8,929 nucleotides of DNA from Comamonas sp. lk (GTDB lineage Bacteria; Pseudomonadota; Gammaproteobacteria; Burkholderiales; Burkholderiaceae_C): contig CAMDHL010000076.1 of NCBI GenBank assembly GCA_945898105.1, positions 1 through 8,929 of the forward strand, read 5' to 3'. Each line of letters begins with the position of its first letter. Position 1 is the stretch's first letter. Shown here in pieces: positions 6,524 through 8,929 of this stretch. The notes beneath the pieces were generated by a model. It saw nothing but the letters and a program-made list of their open reading frames with translations, ran no database searches and had not been told where the DNA came from. A program made the translations under genes and the position numbers.

Positions 6524-7360
6524 ATGCATCTTTGGATTCGTCTGCTCTCTCGTTGCCCATTGTGGCTCTTGCATGGTGCCGGTTTTTTGCTGGGTTTTCT
6601 GACCTATTTGTTGTCACGGGACTATCGGCAGCGCTTCAAGGCGCAGTTGCACCAGGCTGGCTATGGCTGGCGTCAGGCTTGGCGTGCGCTTGGTCAGGCG
6701 GGTTGTAGCGTGCTCGAATCGCCCCGCCTTTGGTTTGGCGCCCCCGTCCCGGTACGGTGGGATGGACAGGAAGTAGTCCAGGCCGCATATGCCAGTGGAC
6801 GCGGCGTAATTTTTTTGACCCCGCATTTGGGTTGTTTTGAAGTAACGGCGCCTACTGCAGCGACGCTGTTCGCTCAGCGTTATGGCCCGATGACGGTCTT
6901 GTATCGTCCTCCTAGGCAAGCCTGGTTGGCGTCCATGTTGCAGGCCTCGCGCAGCCGCCAGGGCATGCTGACAGTGCCCACCAATTTGCAGGGCGTGCGT
7001 AAATTGCTAAAGGCATTGCGCAATGGGGAGGCCGTCGGCCTCTTGCCCGACCAGGTGCCGCCCCTGGGTATGGGCATCTGGTCGCCGGTGTGGGGTCGCC
7101 CGGCGTACACCATGACGCTGGCGGCCAAGCTGGTTTTACAAACCGGCGCTGATGTTGTTATTGCCTGGGGTGAGCGATTGCCTTGGGGGCGCGGCTATTG
7201 CATCCATGCGCGCAAGCTTGAGGTGGATTTGCAAACAGATCTTGCGTCCATGGTCGCGCACATTAACAGCGCCATGGAAGGCTTGATACGCCAACGCCCG
7301 ACCCAATATTTATGGGGCTATGAGCGCTACAAGCAACCGCGCCAGGAGCCTCTCGTATGA
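6524..7360 (+). CDS. LpxL/HtrB-family lysophospholipid (lipid A late) acyltransferase, first of a pair
   Basis: Late acyltransferases add secondary acyl chains from acyl-ACP to the Kdo-lipid A precursor on the cytoplasmic face of the inner membrane. This 278-residue protein has an N-terminal hydrophobic anchor (about 12-30) and the catalytic HX4E motif (H101-LGCF-E106) within GVIFLTPHLGCFEVTA. It also has NGEAVGLLPDQVPP (168-180, the family's LPDQ segment), followed by a PVWGRPA stretch and a C-terminal QYLWGYERYK. The ATG at 6524 has no good Shine-Dalgarno, but no better start is visible. Its stop overlaps the start of a second acyltransferase by 4 nt. The C-terminus lacks the RFKTRP ending of classic LpxL. 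It could therefore be the HtrB-like or the MsbB-like member of the pair, or act on another lysolipid. A 7-base T run (6810-6816) lies just before the catalytic motif. Confidence 0.9.
   Translation: MHLWIRLLSRCPLWLLHGAGFLLGFLTYLLSRDYRQRFKAQLHQAGYGWRQAWRALGQAGCSVLESPRLWFGAPVPVRWDGQEVVQAAYASGRGVIFLTPHLGCFEVTAPTAATLFAQRYGPMTVLYRPPRQAWLASMLQASRSRQGMLTVPTNLQGVRKLLKALRNGEAVGLLPDQVPPLGMGIWSPVWGRPAYTMTLAAKLVLQTGADVVIAWGERLPWGRGYCIHARKLEVDLQTDLASMVAHINSAMEGLIRQRPTQYLWGYERYKQPRQEPLV
7344..7348 (+). promoter_or_regulatory. Ribosome-binding site of the second acyltransferase gene
   Basis: AGGAG lies 8 nt before the ATG at 7357, inside the end of the preceding gene. It supports the overlapping start and suggests the second gene gets its own initiation as well as coupling through the ATGA overlap. 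Confidence 0.75.
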
Positions 7361-8220
7361 ACCCGCTGACGCTGTTCATGCGCCTGTTGGCCTATGTGCC
7401 GCTACCGTTGTTGCGCGCCATGGGCAGTGCATTAGGCATGGTCTTGTATGGTTGCGCCCGGCGCCGGCGCGGCGTGGTGCAGACCAATCTTGCAGCCTGC
7501 TTCGCGCACTTGACGCCCGCGCAGCGCACAGCGATCGCGCGCCGTCACTTTCGCCTTTTTGCCCAGTCCTTGCTGGACCGATCCTGGCTGTGGCATGCGC
7601 CGACCTCCGCATTGCGCCAACGCATCCATTTTGAGGGCGCTCTAGATGAGTTAGGCAATCCAGATCCTCTGATTTTTTTGGCGCCGCACATGGTTGGTTT
7701 GGATGTGGGCGGCGTGGTGCTCACCGAGCTGCAGCAAATCACCACGGCTTGCATTTATGTGCCCTTAAGCAATGCTTGGGCGGAAGAATGGATGGTCCAA
7801 GGTCGCAATCGCTCTGGAAACGTACTCTCGATTGCGCGAAAAGACGGGCCGCAACCGGTGTTGCGCGGTTTGCGCAAGGGCATACGGCTGCACCTGTCGC
7901 CAGATATGGATTTCGGCGCTGATGGCGCATTGTGGGTGCCTTTTTATGGCGTGCCTGCCGCTACTGTTCCGGCACTGTCGCGTTTTTCAAAGCTCGGGCG
8001 CGCACGCGTTTGCACTTTGGTCAGTCGCCTGGTTCCCGGAGGCTACGAGGTCACCTTGAGCGCGGCCTGGCAAGATTTTCCGAGCGAAGATCTGCAAGCC
8101 GACACCTTGCGCATGAATCAAAGCATTGAGCATTGGATAAATGAGGATCCGGCGCAGTACTACTGGGTGCATAAGCGTTTCAAGACGCGGCCGCCGGGGT
8201 CGCCTCCAATCTACGGATAA
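7357..8220 (+). CDS. lpxL: LpxL-type lipid A biosynthesis acyltransferase, second of a pair
   Basis: This is a 287-residue member of the same acyltransferase family. It has an N-terminal hydrophobic anchor (about 7-32) and VQTNLAACF (41-49), a stretch common in LpxL proteins. The catalytic HX4D is H111-MVGL-D116. SPDMDFG (181-187) matches the family LPDQDFG segment, and VPFYGVPAAT (194-203) also matches. The C-terminal PAQYYWVHKRFKTRP ending is typical of LpxL. Together with the preceding gene it would add the two secondary acyl chains of a hexa-acylated lipid A, or the two may have different acyl or positional specificity. The catalytic residue (D here, E in the first gene) and the endings differ, so they are diverged paralogues rather than a recent duplication. 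The gene is translationally coupled to the first and probably has no promoter of its own. The chain length added cannot be read from sequence. Confidence 0.92.
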   Translation: MNPLTLFMRLLAYVPLPLLRAMGSALGMVLYGCARRRRGVVQTNLAACFAHLTPAQRTAIARRHFRLFAQSLLDRSWLWHAPTSALRQRIHFEGALDELGNPDPLIFLAPHMVGLDVGGVVLTELQQITTACIYVPLSNAWAEEWMVQGRNRSGNVLSIARKDGPQPVLRGLRKGIRLHLSPDMDFGADGALWVPFYGVPAATVPALSRFSKLGRARVCTLVSRLVPGGYEVTLSAAWQDFPSEDLQADTLRMNQSIEHWINEDPAQYYWVHKRFKTRPPGSPPIYG

Positions 8221-8403
8221 GTTAAGTCCTGGGCTCTTGAAAATACAGCGGGTATCTGCCGCCTCACGCGATATGTGGGCCATTGGGTGAATTGGGCCAG
8301 AGCATGTAGGCGACTGCGGCATGCTGGCTAAGGTCAGGCAGATGACAAGCCCAAGCTGGTGGGACTCGACCGCCGGGGGCATTTCCGTAAGGTGCAGGAG
8401 CCT
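8221..8403. other. Convergent intergenic spacer between lpxL and engB
   Basis: This 183-bp spacer lies between convergent gene ends. I see no credible small gene, tRNA or T-tailed terminator. It contains an imperfect inverted repeat at 8296-8328 (GCCAG and CATG pairing with CATG and CTGGC, 9 bp, 2-nt bulge, 13-nt loop), a TGGGCCA direct repeat at 8276-8282 and 8293-8299, and a short GCGG/CCGC pair near 8249-8264. The repeat at 8296-8328 may help terminate or stabilise one or both transcripts. Confidence 0.5.
8296..8328. repeat. Imperfect inverted repeat, possible stem-loop at transcript end
   Basis: GCCAG (8296-8300) and CATG (8303-8306) pair with CATG (8320-8323) and CTGGC (8324-8328), leaving AG bulged and a 13-nt loop. 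It lies between convergent genes and has no U-run on either side, so it is not a textbook intrinsic terminator. Confidence 0.4.
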
Positions 8404-8929
8404 TTAACCGCCGACCGGTTGAGGCACCACAGGCGCCGCGTCGGCCGGGTGTGCCCAATCCCACAAAAGCGTAGCCACATCCTCCAAACCGGTGCGTTTG
8501 GTGGCGGAAAAAAGCCGTACTTCACCGCCCCCCGCCTGCAGTTTTGCAATAGACAGGGCTTTAGCGCCTTCGCTGCGGGTGAGTTTGTCGGCCTTGGTCA
8601 GCACCACCAGAAACTTCAGACCCTCTTCCACCCGGGGGCGGATGACGTCCAGCAAAATCTCATCCAATTCGGTCATGCCGTGGCGCGGGTCGCACATCAG
8701 CACAATCGCTTGCAGGTTTTTGCGGCTGACCAGGTAATTGGCCATGACTTGTTGCCAACGGATCTTGTCCTGTTTGGGCACGGCTGCGTAGCCGTAGCCG
8801 GGCAAATCGGTCAGTACTGCGTCCATTAGGCTTTGTTTACCCAGGGCAAATAGGTTGATGTGCTGGGTACGACCAGGCCGTTTGGACGCAAACGCCAGTT
8901 GCTTTTGCTGCGTCAGGGTGTTGATACAG
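8404..8929 (-). CDS. engB: Ribosome biogenesis GTPase EngB/YihA/YsxC, N-terminus outside window
   Basis: EngB is a small TRAFAC-class GTPase needed for assembly of the large ribosomal subunit. The frame is open to the window edge, giving 174 visible residues and lacking the N-terminus and the P-loop (G1). What remains is characteristic. The first residues CINTLTQ would directly follow the P-loop. PGRT (18-21 of the fragment) holds the G2 threonine. DLPGYGY (41-47) is the EngB form of G3. TKAD (codons at 8598-8587) is G4, and FSAT near the C-terminus is G5. The C-terminal tail (HPADAAPVVPQPVGG) is low-complexity and variable in the family. The ATG at 8826 is internal and should not be taken as the start. 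The gene runs convergently to lpxL with a 183-bp gap. The sequence QQKQLAFASKRPGRTQHINL looks typical of Burkholderiales. Confidence 0.97.
   Translation of the reverse strand, partial: CINTLTQQKQLAFASKRPGRTQHINLFALGKQSLMDAVLTDLPGYGYAAVPKQDKIRWQQVMANYLVSRKNLQAIVLMCDPRHGMTELDEILLDVIRPRVEEGLKFLVVLTKADKLTRSEGAKALSIAKLQAGGGEVRLFSATKRTGLEDVATLLWDWAHPADAAPVVPQPVGG

Noticed and set aside
8355..8375. tRNA T-loop-like sequence (GGTCGAGTCCC on the minus strand)
   Set aside because: There is no matching acceptor stem, anticodon arm or D arm around it.
7987..8382. Minus-strand open frame of 131 codons spanning the end of lpxL and the spacer
   Set aside because: More than half lies opposite the conserved C-terminus of lpxL. 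There is no recognisable protein family and no good ribosome site.
1..8929. CRISPR array, insertion sequence, integrase, toxin-antitoxin or phage-defence genes
   Set aside because: No repeat-spacer pattern, transposase, integrase or defence-type protein is visible; all gene-length frames are accounted for.

Overview
The window looks like chromosomal DNA of a betaproteobacterium, most likely order Burkholderiales and perhaps family Comamonadaceae. The basis is recognition only: the MetK and EngB protein sequences, the divergent metK / tandem lipid A acyltransferase arrangement, and moderately GC-rich coding sequence. No search could be run, so the genus is open. There are no mobile elements, tRNA or rRNA genes, or CRISPR arrays. 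The genes are tightly packed, and no gene-free stretch exceeds about 185 bases.

Layout: (1) 1-1592, plus strand: the C-terminal part of a sialidase-like BNR/Asp-box protein, overlapping by 4 nt an unrecognised multi-pass membrane protein of 236 residues. (2) 1610-6345, minus strand, read right to left: metK (S-adenosylmethionine synthetase), a GT9 (heptosyltransferase-like) glycosyltransferase, a GtrA-type membrane protein, and a GT39/ArnT-like membrane glycosyltransferase. Gaps are 12 bp, a 4-nt overlap and 30 bp, so these probably form one operon. (3) 6346-6523: the divergent metK / acyltransferase intergenic region, which holds three consecutive stem-loops. (4) 6524-8220, plus strand: two overlapping LpxL/HtrB-family acyltransferases. 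(5) 8404-8929, minus strand: engB, a ribosome-assembly GTPase, cut by the window end.

Apart from the two housekeeping genes metK and engB, the theme is envelope glycolipid assembly. The acyltransferases should complete lipid A. The GT9 enzyme should act on the cytoplasmic face. The GtrA and GT39 proteins are the classic pair for flipping a polyprenyl-phosphate sugar and transferring the sugar to an acceptor outside the inner membrane. The GT2 enzyme that would make the polyprenyl-phosphate sugar is not in the window. The sialidase-like protein and its membrane partner converge on the GT39 gene and may belong to the same surface-glycan pathway, but that is inference.

The most interesting unexplained signal is the metK leader. 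It has three adjacent imperfect hairpins, and the loop of the one nearest the start carries CUCC, which could pair with the GGAG of the metK ribosome-binding site. The other points of interest are the unidentified membrane protein, a GT9 enzyme with serine where the family usually has the catalytic-site aspartate, and 7-8 base homopolymers inside several envelope genes. Nothing here proves a wholly new system.
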